From DATAYA01 sp963754235 (GTDB taxonomy: Bacteria > Pseudomonadota > Alphaproteobacteria > Acetobacterales > Acetobacteraceae): 64,000 bases of DNA. Under the pieces are notes generated by a model that was not told the DNA's origin, did not search any database, and was given only the letters and a program-made list of their open reading frames with translations. Made by a program: the position numbers and the translations under genes. The stretch spans positions 1 through 64,000 of the forward strand of contig CAVWFK010000024.1 in assembly GCA_963754235.1 (NCBI GenBank). Direction: 5' to 3'. Of this stretch, positions 8,637 through 17,636 are shown piece by piece. How positions within the stretch are numbered: position 1 is the stretch's first letter; each line of letters opens with the position of its first letter.

Positions 8637-11376
8637 AGGCAGTCCGTCGCGAGGCGCGCGCGGCGCAGCGCCTCCAGCCAGCCGTGGCCGGTCGCCTGGT
8701 CGGGCTCCAGCACCGCGCCCTCGGCCCATTCGTTCCAGGCGTTGACGAAGACAAGCCGCTCGTCGCCCACGAACTGCGCCTGCGCCTCTTCGAGCTTCGC
8801 TTCGGCATAGGCCTGGAACAGCGCGGGCTCGGCGCCCTCGAAGCTGGTGCCGCGCAGCGCCTGGCGCGGCGTGTTGTCCCAGCCGGCGAACAGGCCCGGA
8901 TAGCGTGGATAGCCGACCGAGTCGCGGCCGAGGAAGGACAGCACCGTCTCCTCGTAATCGTAGCGGTAGCCGGCCCAGCCTTCCTTCAGCACCGTGATCG
9001 TGTCGGTGGCGGGCACGGCGCGTCCGTGCGGCGGGAACTCCACCGCGGCGTCGAAGCCGATCGCGTCGGGGTGCGGACCGCGATCCACCGCTTCCATGCC
9101 CTCGACATAGACCAGATGCACGCCGGGCTCGCCGGCGCCGGCGAAGGCGGCGCGTGCGCGCGCCGCGAAGGCGGCAGGGTCGGGAAGCCGCATCGGCCGA
9201 TAGACCAGCAGCAGCGGCCGGCCCCGCACCCGCAGATAGCGCGGATCGGCGGCATAGCGGATCGCGTCCGCGATCACCGCATCCAGGGTCGCCTGGTCAT
9301 GGCGCTGCGCGATCAAGAGCTCGCGCTCACCGCCGTCCCAGTGGCGGGTCCAGTTCTCGTTGGCCCAGCAGATGCAGAACGGAAAGCGGACCCTGGGATC
9401 GGCGACGATTGCCTCGAACGCGGCATCGAGCGCGCGCCGGTTGCCGAAATTGTAATAATAGACGCAGAACCCGTCGATGCCGTAGCGCGCTGCGAGCGCC
9501 GCCTGCGCTGCCGGCACCGCTTTCACCCGCAGGTCATAGAGGCCGAGATCGGCCGGGATTCGCGGCTGCCGGTGACCCTCGAAGCTGGGCGTCGCCTGCA
9601 CCACGTTGGTCCATTCCGTGAAGCCGCGGCCCCACCAGAGATCGTTCTCGGGCGTCGGATGGAACTGCGGCAGATAGTAGGCGAGCACGCGCACCCGCGC
9701 CTGCCGCTCCAGCGCTTCGGACCATTTCTCGGCGAGCTTCTGCTGATTGGCGCGCACCTGGTGCAGCTTGCGCCTCTCGCCGTCGCGCGCGGTGGAGACG
9801 CTGAGGTGATGGGCGCACACCGCACTCGCGCACAGCCGCACGCGGTGCCCGGCCTCCAGCAAGCGCAGGCAGAGATCGGCATCCTCGCAGTAGGCGGGAG
9901 CGAAGCGTTCGTCGAACAGCGCGCCGTCGATCGCAGCGCGGCGCACCATCAGTGCGGCAGCCGATGCGTACTGCACGTCGCGGTCGTAGCCGAAGCGCGG
10001 GTCGGCCGCGTCGCCGAACAGGCCGATCATGGTCGCGATCCCGGCGGCATCGAGCCGGCAGCCCGCCTCCTGCAGCCGTCCGTCGGGATAGATCAGCCGC
10101 GGTGCCGCAGCGGCGAGCGTATCGTCGGCATCCAGCATTGCCGTCATCGCGTCGAGTGCGCCGGGCAGGAGCTGCGCGTCGCTGTTCAGCAGCAGCACGT
10201 AGGCACCGCGCGCGTGCGCGAAAGCGGCGTTGCAGGTGCGCAGGAAGCCCCAATTCCGGCGCTCGCGGAGCAGCCGGAGGTTCGCGACGTCGGCGAGCGC
10301 CGCGATGTCGGGATCGGTCGAGGCGTCGTCGGCGACGATCACCTCGAAGCGCGTCCGGGTGCCGCCGTCGGCGAGTGCCAGCAGGCACTCGACGGTGTGG
10401 CGGAACGCATCGTGGACCGGGATCAGGACCGAGACTTTCGGCGCCTTCCTTGGCGAAGGCGATGCCGCGCAGCGCCGCGCGCGGGTCGGGAGCCGTCTTG
10501 AGCGCGAGCGGGGCAGGGACGTGGCGCTCGATCGCCTCGCTCCGCTGCTGCGCGATGCGGGCGCGCAGCCGCTCGTACGCGGCGGCGCCCTCCGGCCGCG
10601 TGGCCGGCTTCGCGCGCGGCGCGGGGCGGGTCACGATCTCGGGCGCGATCTGGCGGCCCTCGTGCGTGCCGTTGGTGACGTAGTGCCAGAGCGCCGGCAC
10701 CTGGGCCTCGGCGATGTCGGGATAGCGGCGGAAGTAGCGGCCGCCGTCGAAGGCCTCGCTCGCAGCGCGCCCGGCGCGATCGCCGGCCATGACGAAATGG
10801 CGCAGCGCCGCATATGGCTCGTTCGGAACGTCCGGGTAGCGCTCGGCATACCAGTGCGGGTCGAACAGCTTGTGCGGCTTCAGGCCACGCCGCAGCCCGT
10901 GTTCGAGAAAGTGGCCGAGCAGTTCGGGGACCGCATCGCCGTCGGGGCCCAACTGCTCCATGTAATACTCGCACGAGAAATAGGCCGAGGGATCGATCAA
11001 CCCGCCGCGCAGAGTCTCGATCAGCGCTTCGGCGACCGGCCGCCGGATGAAGGCCGCCTCGTCATAATGCCGCAGGAACTCGAAATCGATCAGCGGATGC
11101 GGGGAGCGGTATTCGCTCGCACCCACGGTGAGGAAATGGAATTGCGGGTCCTCCTGCTGCTCGACGACGTCCGGATAGAGCGCGCAGTACCAGAGCGGGT
11201 CGAAATAGGGCGTCAGCAAAGGCCGCTGCCCGACCGGCCGCCGGAGATAGGAAAGGATGGTGTTGAGGTCGCTGCGCGGGCCGCCGAGGGCGCCGCGGTA
11301 GGTTGCCTCAGCGATCAGCGGCGAGGCGAAGGCAAGCTGAAAGCGGACCACGGTTTCGGCGAGGCTGGCGCGCACG
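8633..11376 (-). pseudogene. GT2 glycosyltransferase fused to WbsX domain, one frameshift
   Basis: Read from a GTG at 11376 (AAGGAGAG four bases upstream), the protein has about 310 residues of repeats built on 'FDPLWYCALYPDV', 'FDPHWYAERYPDV' and 'FDGGRYFRRYPDI' modules. It then has a family 2 glycosyltransferase domain (VSVLIPVHDAFRHT, ADDASTDPD, LNSDAQ, ERFAPAYCEDADLCLRL). Last comes a WbsX/GH99-like domain beginning VLAYYLPQFHPTPENDLWW and ending VFVNAWNEWAEGAVLEPD. The frame breaks near 10445: removing one G in GAAGGCGCCGAAA restores continuity. WbsX-type fusions occur in O-antigen and capsule loci. The stop overlaps the next glycosyltransferase start, so the two genes form an operon. 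Confidence 0.85.
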
Positions 11377-11730
11377 CATCTCTCCTTGGCGCGACCCGCC
11401 GGCCGGCGTCCCGACCTCAAGCGATAGCCCATCCGCGGCAGCCCGCGCAAGCAAGCCGATCTGTCCGAGCTCGCTTGGGAATACAATAGAAACCAAAACC
11501 ACAGCAGTAAAGTATGGAATAGGTACAATGCTCATTGCTGATCCGCGTGACGTGACATGGTCGTCGCCGGCTGCCGCAAGCAGTGTGACAATCTCGTTCC
11601 CAATTGCACACGGATTCCGTTTACGGGCGATGAAACCCTGCTTGACTTTTGGGGTTGCATTTCTGGGCGAGGTCGGGTGCAATCATCGCCGTCCGATTCT
11701 CTCGCTACCCAATAAATCTCGGAAGACCAA
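11377..11730. other. 354-bp divergent intergenic region
   Basis: Lies between the minus-strand GT2-WbsX gene and the plus-strand rlpA-like gene. It is visibly less GC-rich than the flanks (for example 11481-11540). A TTGACT at 11642-11647 could be a -35 element for rlpA, but I see no convincing -10 at the right distance. No repeat or RNA gene recognised. Confidence 0.4.
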
Positions 11731-12276
11731 ATGCGATTTGACGCCAAAACGGCGTGCGGCGCGGCGTTGGCCGGCGCCCTGCTGGCAGCCGTCGCGGCCC
11801 ATGCTGCCGGACCGAGCCGCAATGACTGGCAATTGCGAGGAATCGCGACTTTCTACAGCCATTATTTCGATGGCCGGCGCACCGCGAGCGGAGAGCAATA
11901 CAACCCCGAGGCGATGACTGCAGCCAACCCTTCGCTGCCGCTCGGGACGCGGGTGCGGGTCTCCCGCGACGACGGACGCTCGATCGTGGTCAGGATCAAC
12001 GACCGCGAGCCGCACAACGGCAACCGGATCATCGACCTCTCCCGCGCCGCGGCGCGGGCGCTCGGCGTGGGCGGGATCGCGACGGTGACGCTCTCGCGCA
12101 TCGGCTCCGAGCCGCCCGGCGGGTCGCCCGTCGAGGTAGCAGAGGCGCCGGACTGGTCAGGTGCTCACCGGCCGGTTGCTCAGCCGCCGGTGCAACTCGC
12201 GCCCCCGCCTATCGCTGCGCCACGTGATCGGCCACGAATGCCCCTCGTTTTCCAATCGGCTTTGGGGGGCCGGTAG
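11731..12276 (+). CDS. rlpA: RlpA-like septal/lytic-transglycosylase family protein
   Basis: 181 residues. The N-terminus (RFDAKTACGAALAGALLAAV, then AAHAAG) is a Sec signal peptide with a likely Ala-x-Ala cleavage site. The mature part is a double-psi beta-barrel: GIATFYSHYFDGRRTASGE, AMTAANPSLPLGTRVRV, then RINDREPHNGNRIIDLSRAAA with the conserved D and N-R-x-I-D-L-S residues. RlpA proteins act in the envelope, some cleaving denuded peptidoglycan at the septum. There is no SPOR domain, so it is a short RlpA form. The 3' end overlaps the convergent YihY gene by 68 bases. Confidence 0.85.
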   Translation: MRFDAKTACGAALAGALLAAVAAHAAGPSRNDWQLRGIATFYSHYFDGRRTASGEQYNPEAMTAANPSLPLGTRVRVSRDDGRSIVVRINDREPHNGNRIIDLSRAAARALGVGGIATVTLSRIGSEPPGGSPVEVAEAPDWSGAHRPVAQPPVQLAPPPIAAPRDRPRMPLVFQSALGGR

Positions 12277-13273
12277 TGCTGTCGCGCACGGTCTGCAGCT
12301 CCAGCTCCGCGTTCAGCTCCGCCCCCAGCAGGACGACATAGACGCTGACGTAGAACCACATCATTACGACGACCGCGGCGCCGAGCGAGCCATAGGTCAC
12401 GTCATAGGTGGCGAGGTGGCCGACATAGAGCGAGAAGACGACTGAGACCAGCAGCCACAGCAGCGTCGCGAGCACCGACCCCGGCGTGATCCAGCGCCAG
12501 CGCGCGCGGCGGCGTGACGGGCCGAACCGGTACAGCAGCGACAGCGCGATCAGCACGAAGACGAGCAGCACGGCGAAGCTGATCGCCTGGATGATCAGCT
12601 TGCTGTAGGCCGAAAGACCGAGGAAGTTGAGCGCCGCCGGCAGCGCCACCAGCCCCGCCAGTCCCAGCACGGCGGCCAGGATCGCGCCGATCGTCATCGC
12701 GAACGCGATCACCTGGAAGCGCAGGATGCTGCGCGTGTCCTCCTCGCCATAGGCCATGTTCAGCGCCGAGAGCATCGACTTGGTGCCGGTGGCGGAGCTC
12801 CACAGCGTGATCACCACGCTGATCGCGAGCTTGATCCCGAGGCTGCTGGATGGCTGGGTGACGAGCTGGTGGACCCGCGTGGCCAGCAGCCCATAGGCCT
12901 CGGGCGGCAGCAAATGGCGCAGCAGCGCGAGTTGCGGCTCGACGGTCGCGGGGTCGAAGGCCAGTCCGTAGATCGAGATCAACATGCTGATCGCCGGGAA
13001 CACGGCCAGCACGGCGTAGAAGGTGCACCCCGCCGCGACCAGCGAGATGCGATCGGAGATCATGTCGTGCAGCGTTCGTCCGATCGCCGCGCGCCAGCCG
13101 CGCCAGGGAATCTGCGTGGGCCCGCGGGCGAGGCGCCCGAGGCGTCGCGCGCCGGGTTGGCGGGCCAAGCGCACGGCATCGGCACCGGCCGCGATCGGGA
13201 GATCGGCCGGCTCCCCGGTCGCAGGCTTGTCCAGCGGGTCGGCCTCCGGCGCGTTCTGGTCGGATGCGGTCAT
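12209..13273 (-). CDS. YihY/BrkB family inner membrane protein
   Basis: 354 residues with a hydrophilic N-terminus of about 75 residues followed by six hydrophobic segments. The family signature is visible in MISDRISLVAAGCTFYAVLA, then the ALWSSATGTKSMLSALNMAYGE-type segment (here TLWSSATGTKSMLSALNMAY), and a C-terminal GSLGAAVVVMMWFYVSVYVV followed by LLGAELNAELE. The family was once called RNase BN in error; its role is unknown, possibly transport. ATG start at 13273. The gene converges on rlpA and overlaps its 3' end. Confidence 0.9.
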   Translation of the reverse strand: MTASDQNAPEADPLDKPATGEPADLPIAAGADAVRLARQPGARRLGRLARGPTQIPWRGWRAAIGRTLHDMISDRISLVAAGCTFYAVLAVFPAISMLISIYGLAFDPATVEPQLALLRHLLPPEAYGLLATRVHQLVTQPSSSLGIKLAISVVITLWSSATGTKSMLSALNMAYGEEDTRSILRFQVIAFAMTIGAILAAVLGLAGLVALPAALNFLGLSAYSKLIIQAISFAVLLVFVLIALSLLYRFGPSRRRARWRWITPGSVLATLLWLLVSVVFSLYVGHLATYDVTYGSLGAAVVVMMWFYVSVYVVLLGAELNAELELQTVRDSTTGPPKPIGKRGAFVADHVAQR

Positions 13274-13576
13274 GGGCTTTTGGAGTCCCTCGCGAGCGCA
13301 ACGTTGGCTTGGCGGTGCGGTTGCGCGCCGCCGTCACCTGGGAACCGCAGCGCGATTTTCCACTTGCGTCAGGGAACCCCTCGCCCTATCTGCGCCCCAC
13401 GCAGCAACGCACGTGCCTCTGGCCCTCCGGGGTTTACGCAACGACGTCAAGCGTTCTGGCAACTCGGGGTCCGGCAATCCGGCTCCTCGCTTTGGTCGCT
13501 GGTTCGTTCGACCGTTTCGTCAACTCCGCCCGCCGCCTCGATGAGGCGGGCGATCTGGAAGGGAAGGCCGGGTGCG
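13274..13576. other. 303-bp divergent intergenic region
   Basis: Separates the YihY gene (minus) from the ornithine decarboxylase gene (plus), so promoters for both should lie here. I see no clear sigma-70 hexamers, tRNA, riboswitch fold or dispersed repeat. Confidence 0.4.
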
Positions 13577-14707
13577 ATGACCCCCAAGATCGCGCATTTC
13601 CTGGCGGCGCAGGCTCCGCCGACACCCTGCCTGGTGTTCGACCTGGACCGCGTCGAGAGCAATTTCCGGGCGCTCCGCGCGGCGGTGCCGGCGGCCCAGA
13701 TCTACTATGCCGTGAAGGCCAACCCGGCGGCCCCGGTGCTGGAGCGGTTGGTCGGATTGGGCAGCCGCTTCGATGCCGCGAGTGTCGAAGAGGTCGAGGC
13801 TTGCCTTGCCGTCGGCGCGCAGGGTGCGGCGATCAGCTACGGCAACACCATCAAGAAGGCGGCCGCGATCCGGCGCGCGCACGCGGCAGGCGTTGCCATG
13901 TTCGCCTTCGATTCGATCGAGGAGCTGGAGAAGATCGCCGCCAACGCGCCCGGCGCGCGCGTCTATTGCCGCATCCTGGTCGAGAACGTGGGCGCGGACT
14001 GGCCGCTGTCGCGCAAGTTCGGCACCACCGTGGGCATGGCGCGCGAGCTGATGCTGCGCGCGGGGGCGCTCGGCCTCGACCCCTACGGCCTTTCCTTTCA
14101 TGTCGGCAGCCAGCAGACCAATCCGGCGACCTACGAGGCCGCGATCGGGCGGGTGGCGATGCTGTTCACGGATCTGCGCGAGCGCGGCGTCAATGTCCGG
14201 ATGCTCAATCTGGGCGGCGGCTTCCCGGTCCGCTACCGCGACCCGGTGCCGGAGATCGACGCGTTTGCCCGCGCGATCATGCGCGCGACGGTCGAGCATT
14301 TCGGCAATGATCTTCCGGAGATCGTGATCGAGCCGGGGCGTGCCGTGGTGGCCGACGCCGGGGTGGTAAGTGCGGAGGTGGTGCTGGTCAGCCGCAAGAC
14401 GCCTGATGACCCGGTGCGCTGGGTCTATTTGGACATCGGCCGTTTCGGCGGTCTCGCCGAGACCGAGGGCGAGGCGATCAAGTACCGGATCACCACCCCG
14501 CACGACGACGCGCCTTCGGGCCCGGTGACGATCGCGGGGCCGACCTGCGACGGCGTGGACATCCTGTACCAGAGGTCCAATTACCGCCTGCCGCTGCCGC
14601 TCGCCTGCGGCGACCGGGTGGAACTGCACGCGACCGGGGCGTACGTCGCAACCTATGCCAGCCAGGGGTTCAACGGATTCGCTCCATTGGCGGAGCATTA
14701 CCTTTAG
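13577..14707 (+). CDS. ornithine decarboxylase-type PLP enzyme (fold III)
   Basis: 376 residues, cytoplasmic; decarboxylates ornithine (possibly also lysine) to putrescine in polyamine synthesis. The PLP lysine is in IYYAVKANPAAPVL. Other family marks are ISYGNTIKKAAAI, FHVGSQQTNP, LNLGGGFPVRY, EPGRAVVADAG and the catalytic cysteine region GPTCDGVDILY. The ending ATYASQGFNGFAPL is typical of eukaryotic-type ODCs found in alphaproteobacteria. The ATG at 13577 gives the normal length. Followed after a palindromic repeat by a HpcH/HpaI aldolase gene on the same strand; no obvious functional link. Confidence 0.9.
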   Translation: MTPKIAHFLAAQAPPTPCLVFDLDRVESNFRALRAAVPAAQIYYAVKANPAAPVLERLVGLGSRFDAASVEEVEACLAVGAQGAAISYGNTIKKAAAIRRAHAAGVAMFAFDSIEELEKIAANAPGARVYCRILVENVGADWPLSRKFGTTVGMARELMLRAGALGLDPYGLSFHVGSQQTNPATYEAAIGRVAMLFTDLRERGVNVRMLNLGGGFPVRYRDPVPEIDAFARAIMRATVEHFGNDLPEIVIEPGRAVVADAGVVSAEVVLVSRKTPDDPVRWVYLDIGRFGGLAETEGEAIKYRITTPHDDAPSGPVTIAGPTCDGVDILYQRSNYRLPLPLACGDRVELHATGAYVATYASQGFNGFAPLAEHYL

Positions 14708-14766
14708 GCACCCTTCCTCCCTCGCGGGACTGAGTTCCACGCTGCACGAAAGATGTGTGAATCCCG
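14708..14766. repeat. dispersed intergenic repeat, family C
   Basis: GCACCCTTCCTCCCTCGCGG, then GTTCCACGCTGCA, then GATGTGTGAATCCC. Closely similar blocks occur at 5839-5883 (CCTCGCGGGA, TTTCCACGCTGCA) and 6141-6160 (GATGTGTGAATTCC). It lies directly after the ornithine decarboxylase stop codon. Confidence 0.65.
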
Positions 14767-14844
14767 TTGCGTTCCGGGGCGGGGTTGACGCTGCGTCGTC
14801 GTGCGGCGCGTGATGCACGTCGTCAGCCAGCCGGGGAGGGAATG

Positions 14845-15636
14845 ATGGCGCTCTATGCCAACCGCACGCTGCAAAAACTTCGCAACGGCGAACTCGCGAT
14901 CGGCTTCGGCGTGCACCACCTGCGCAGCGCGGCCACACCGATGCTCGCCGCCGCTGCCGGTTTCGACTGGCTGTTCATCGATTGCGAGCACGGCGCGTTT
15001 TCGGTGCAGGAAGCAACCCAGCTTTGCCTCGCGGCGCTGCCGGCCGGCATCACCCCGGTGGTGCGCGTCTGCGCAGGCGCGATCGACGAGGGCACGCGCG
15101 CGCTGGATAACGGCGCGCTCGGCATCGTCATGCCGCACGTCAACTCGGCCGAGCAGGCGCGCGCGATCGTCGCGGCGTATCGCTATCCGCCAGTCGGGCA
15201 CCGGAGTTGGGGCGGCCCGCCCGCCGCCTATGGATTTCGCGCCCCCGCGGCGGCCGAGGCGCAGGCAGAGATCAACGATGCCATCCTGATCGTCGCGATG
15301 ATCGAAACCCCGCAGGCGGTCGAGCAGGCCGATGCCATCGCCGCAGTCGCAGGGATCGACGCGCTGCTGATCGGCACCTCCGACCTCTCCGCCGAGATGG
15401 GCATCGCCGGCCAGGCCGGCCATGCGCGCGTGCAGGACGCCTATCGCGTGGTCGGCGAGGCGTGCCGCGCGCATGGGCGCGTGCTCGGCATGGGCGGCAT
15501 CTACGACGAGCAATGGGCGCGGCACTATATCGGCCTGGGTGCCAGGCTGGTGCTCGGCGGGTCGGACCATACGCTGCTGCTTGCGGCCGCAACCGCGCGT
15601 GCGCATTTCCTGCGCGAGCTGGAACGATCAGGTTAG
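14845..15636 (+). CDS. HpcH/HpaI family class II aldolase
   Basis: 263 residues of the pyruvate aldolase family that cleaves or forms 2-keto-3-deoxy acids with a divalent metal (HpaI, GarL and relatives). Signatures: DWLFIDCEHGAFSV (metal-site Glu-His region), VRVCAGAIDEGTRALDNGAL then GIVMPHVNSAEQA, the metal ligand region AMIETPQAVEQADAIAAV, and LLIGTSDLSAEMG. The 'SWGGPPAAYGF' segment replaces the more usual 'RGVGP..A..Y'. Two adjacent ATGs exist (14842 and 14845); GGGAGGG upstream favours the second. The substrate is unknown. A gluconate or aldarate role is possible, and it could partner the distant otnK. Confidence 0.85.
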   Translation: MALYANRTLQKLRNGELAIGFGVHHLRSAATPMLAAAAGFDWLFIDCEHGAFSVQEATQLCLAALPAGITPVVRVCAGAIDEGTRALDNGALGIVMPHVNSAEQARAIVAAYRYPPVGHRSWGGPPAAYGFRAPAAAEAQAEINDAILIVAMIETPQAVEQADAIAAVAGIDALLIGTSDLSAEMGIAGQAGHARVQDAYRVVGEACRAHGRVLGMGGIYDEQWARHYIGLGARLVLGGSDHTLLLAAATARAHFLRELERSG

Positions 15637-15648
15637 AATTGCCAGCGA

Positions 15649-16542
15649 CTACCCCTTAACCCCGCCCATCGTCAGCCCGGCGCTCATGTAGCGGCGGAAG
15701 GCGTAGTAGATCACGATCGGCGGCAGTGCGTAGATCACGGCGGTCGCCATCATCAGGTTCCACGGTGCCTCGTCGCTGTTGAGAAAACGCCCGAGCGCCA
15801 CCGGCACCGTCATGTTGCCTGGGCTGGACAGCAGCAGATAGAGATACAGATATTCATTCCACGCCAGCAGCAGCGCATAGGTCCCGACGGCGACCATCGC
15901 CGGCGCCATCAGCGGCAGGTAGATGCGCCAGTAGATCCCGAACGGGCCGGCGCCGTCGATCCGCGCGGCCTCGTCCAACTGGATCGGGATGCTCGATCCG
16001 TATTCGGTGAAGATGAAGATCGCGTACGGGGTCGCGAACGTCACTTCTACGAAAATGACCGCCCAGAGATTGTCGCCCAGCCCGTAATTCTGCATCACCC
16101 GGTAGAACGGGATCGCCAGGAACGACATCGGGATCACGTAGGTCAGCAGCGCCGCATTGCTGACCAGCCAGCCGCCCTTGATGCGCAGCCGGCCGATCAC
16201 GAAGCTGGTCAGCGTGCCGATCAGCAAGGTCAGCACGGAGGTCGCGACCCCGATATAGACGCTGTTGCCCATCTCGTGCCAGAAATGCGCGAGATACCAG
16301 TAGTTCTGCGTCAGCACGGTCCAGAACCCGGCCAGCGTCGCGTGGGCGGGCCACAAATCGTCGCTGAACACGCCTTGCTTGGGCCGCAGCGCGACCTCGA
16401 CCATGTTGTAGAGCGGCAGCACCGTCCAGATCAGCACGACCAGCCCGATCAGCACCCGCCCCGCGTCGGCAAGGCGCTGCCGATGCCGGAAATGCGTGCC
16501 CCGGCGCTGCGACGCGACTGCAGCCGCGGAAGCCGCACTCAC
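15649..16542 (-). CDS. carbohydrate ABC transporter permease (MalG/UgpE type)
   Basis: 297 residues with six predicted membrane helices starting at about residue 25 (VLIGLVVLIWTVLPLYNMVE). The EAA loop that contacts the ATPase is DEAARIDGAGPFGIYWRIYL. The last residues are SAGLTMGGVKG, a very typical MalG-family ending. The start is a GTG at 16542 that overlaps the stop of the upstream permease gene (GTGA), showing translational coupling. Works with the second permease and the binding protein in sugar import; the ATPase must be encoded elsewhere. Confidence 0.93.
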   Translation of the reverse strand: MSAASAAAVASQRRGTHFRHRQRLADAGRVLIGLVVLIWTVLPLYNMVEVALRPKQGVFSDDLWPAHATLAGFWTVLTQNYWYLAHFWHEMGNSVYIGVATSVLTLLIGTLTSFVIGRLRIKGGWLVSNAALLTYVIPMSFLAIPFYRVMQNYGLGDNLWAVIFVEVTFATPYAIFIFTEYGSSIPIQLDEAARIDGAGPFGIYWRIYLPLMAPAMVAVGTYALLLAWNEYLYLYLLLSSPGNMTVPVALGRFLNSDEAPWNLMMATAVIYALPPIVIYYAFRRYMSAGLTMGGVKG

Positions 16543-17456
16543 AACTGCACCTGCGAGCGGGAGACCTTGCGCATCAGGATGATCACCAGCGGAATCAGCA
16601 GCGGCAGGGCCGACATCACCGCGGCCATGCCAAGATGCGGATTGCCGATCTCGAACGCATCGCGGATGCCGAGGGTCGCCAGCACGTGCGTGGACAGCGC
16701 CGGGCCGCCGCCGCTGATGAAGAACACGGTGTTGAAGTCGCCGAGCGTCCAGATCGTCGAGAGCAGCGTGCAGATCAGATAGAGGTTCGCGAGCAGCGGG
16801 AACGTCACATGGACGAAGCGGCGCACGCCCACGGCCCCGTCCACCGCCGCCGCCTCGAGCACTTCGTTCGGGATCGCGGTGCGCCCGGCCATCAGGATCA
16901 CGGTCCAGAACGGCGTCCATTTCCAGATGTAGGAGACGATGACCGTGCTGAAGGTGAGCCAGCGCGCCGTCAGCCAGGACGGCCCATTCACTCCGAACAG
17001 GTGCCAGAGCAGGTTGTTGATCAGGCCCCACTCGAGGTTAAGCATCCAGTGGATCGAGATGAAGGTGGGGATCGCCGGCGCCGCCCAGGGCAGGATGAAG
17101 ATCAGAAGCAGCGCCTTCACCCACCAGCCCTCGTGCAGGAAGAAGCCGGACAGCAGCAGTGCCAGGAACAAATGCAGGTTCACGCCGATACCGAGAAACA
17201 CGACGGTGTTGACCAGCGTGCGCAGGTAGATGGGATCGGCAAAGAGCTGCGCATAGAGCGAGGGTTGGTGGCCGAGCCACAGCCCGTATCCGACCGGAAA
17301 GAGCACGAAAGCGAAGAACACGGCGGCATAGGGCACCAGGAACGCCAGCGCCCAGCCGAGGTCCGAGCCTTGCAGGCCGCCGCGCCAGAGGCGCATGCGG
17401 CGGGTACGGCGCCTCGGTGCGGCCTTCACGTCGCCGGCAGCCGAGGAGCTGTTCAC
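16539..17456 (-). CDS. carbohydrate ABC transporter permease (MalF/UgpA type)
   Basis: 305 residues; membrane helices begin near residue 32 (LGWALAFLVPYAAVFFAFVL). The EAA motif reads EVLEAAAVDGAVGVRRFVHV. The start is a GTG at 17456 preceded by CTGGAG; any upstream extension would run into the palindromic repeat, which I regard as non-coding. The protein forms the channel with the adjacent MalG-type subunit. Substrate unknown, probably a sugar or polyol. Confidence 0.92.
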   Translation of the reverse strand: MNSSSAAGDVKAAPRRRTRRMRLWRGGLQGSDLGWALAFLVPYAAVFFAFVLFPVGYGLWLGHQPSLYAQLFADPIYLRTLVNTVVFLGIGVNLHLFLALLLSGFFLHEGWWVKALLLIFILPWAAPAIPTFISIHWMLNLEWGLINNLLWHLFGVNGPSWLTARWLTFSTVIVSYIWKWTPFWTVILMAGRTAIPNEVLEAAAVDGAVGVRRFVHVTFPLLANLYLICTLLSTIWTLGDFNTVFFISGGGPALSTHVLATLGIRDAFEIGNPHLGMAAVMSALPLLIPLVIILMRKVSRSQVQL

Positions 17457-17508
17457 TGCATTTCTCCAGGTCCAGTACTCGAATTTATGGATAGGCGACG
17501 CCCGACTC

Positions 17509-17592
17509 TCGTCATGCTCGGCGGAGGCCGAGCATCCACGACTTTGCGGCCGTGCGAAAGACGTGGATGGTCGGCCTTCGCCGACCATGACG
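17509..17592. repeat. long hairpin repeat, family B, copy 1
   Basis: Two arms of about 31 bases: one starts CGTCATGCTCGGCGGAGGCC, the other ends GGTCGGCCTTCGCCGACCAT, and they are inverted with respect to each other. Each arm contains its own small palindrome. A second copy is at 45309. It lies inside the ABC operon, between the binding-protein gene and the first permease, where such a hairpin could protect the upstream mRNA and lower downstream expression. Confidence 0.85.
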
Positions 17593-17636
17593 GTAACGTT
17601 GCGTCCAAAATGCGACCGCTATCCAAGAGGTCGGCA

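Noticed and set aside
8582..10501. 639-codon plus-strand open frame over the glycosyltransferases
   Set aside because: Shadow of the GT4 and GT2-WbsX genes; no domain recognised.
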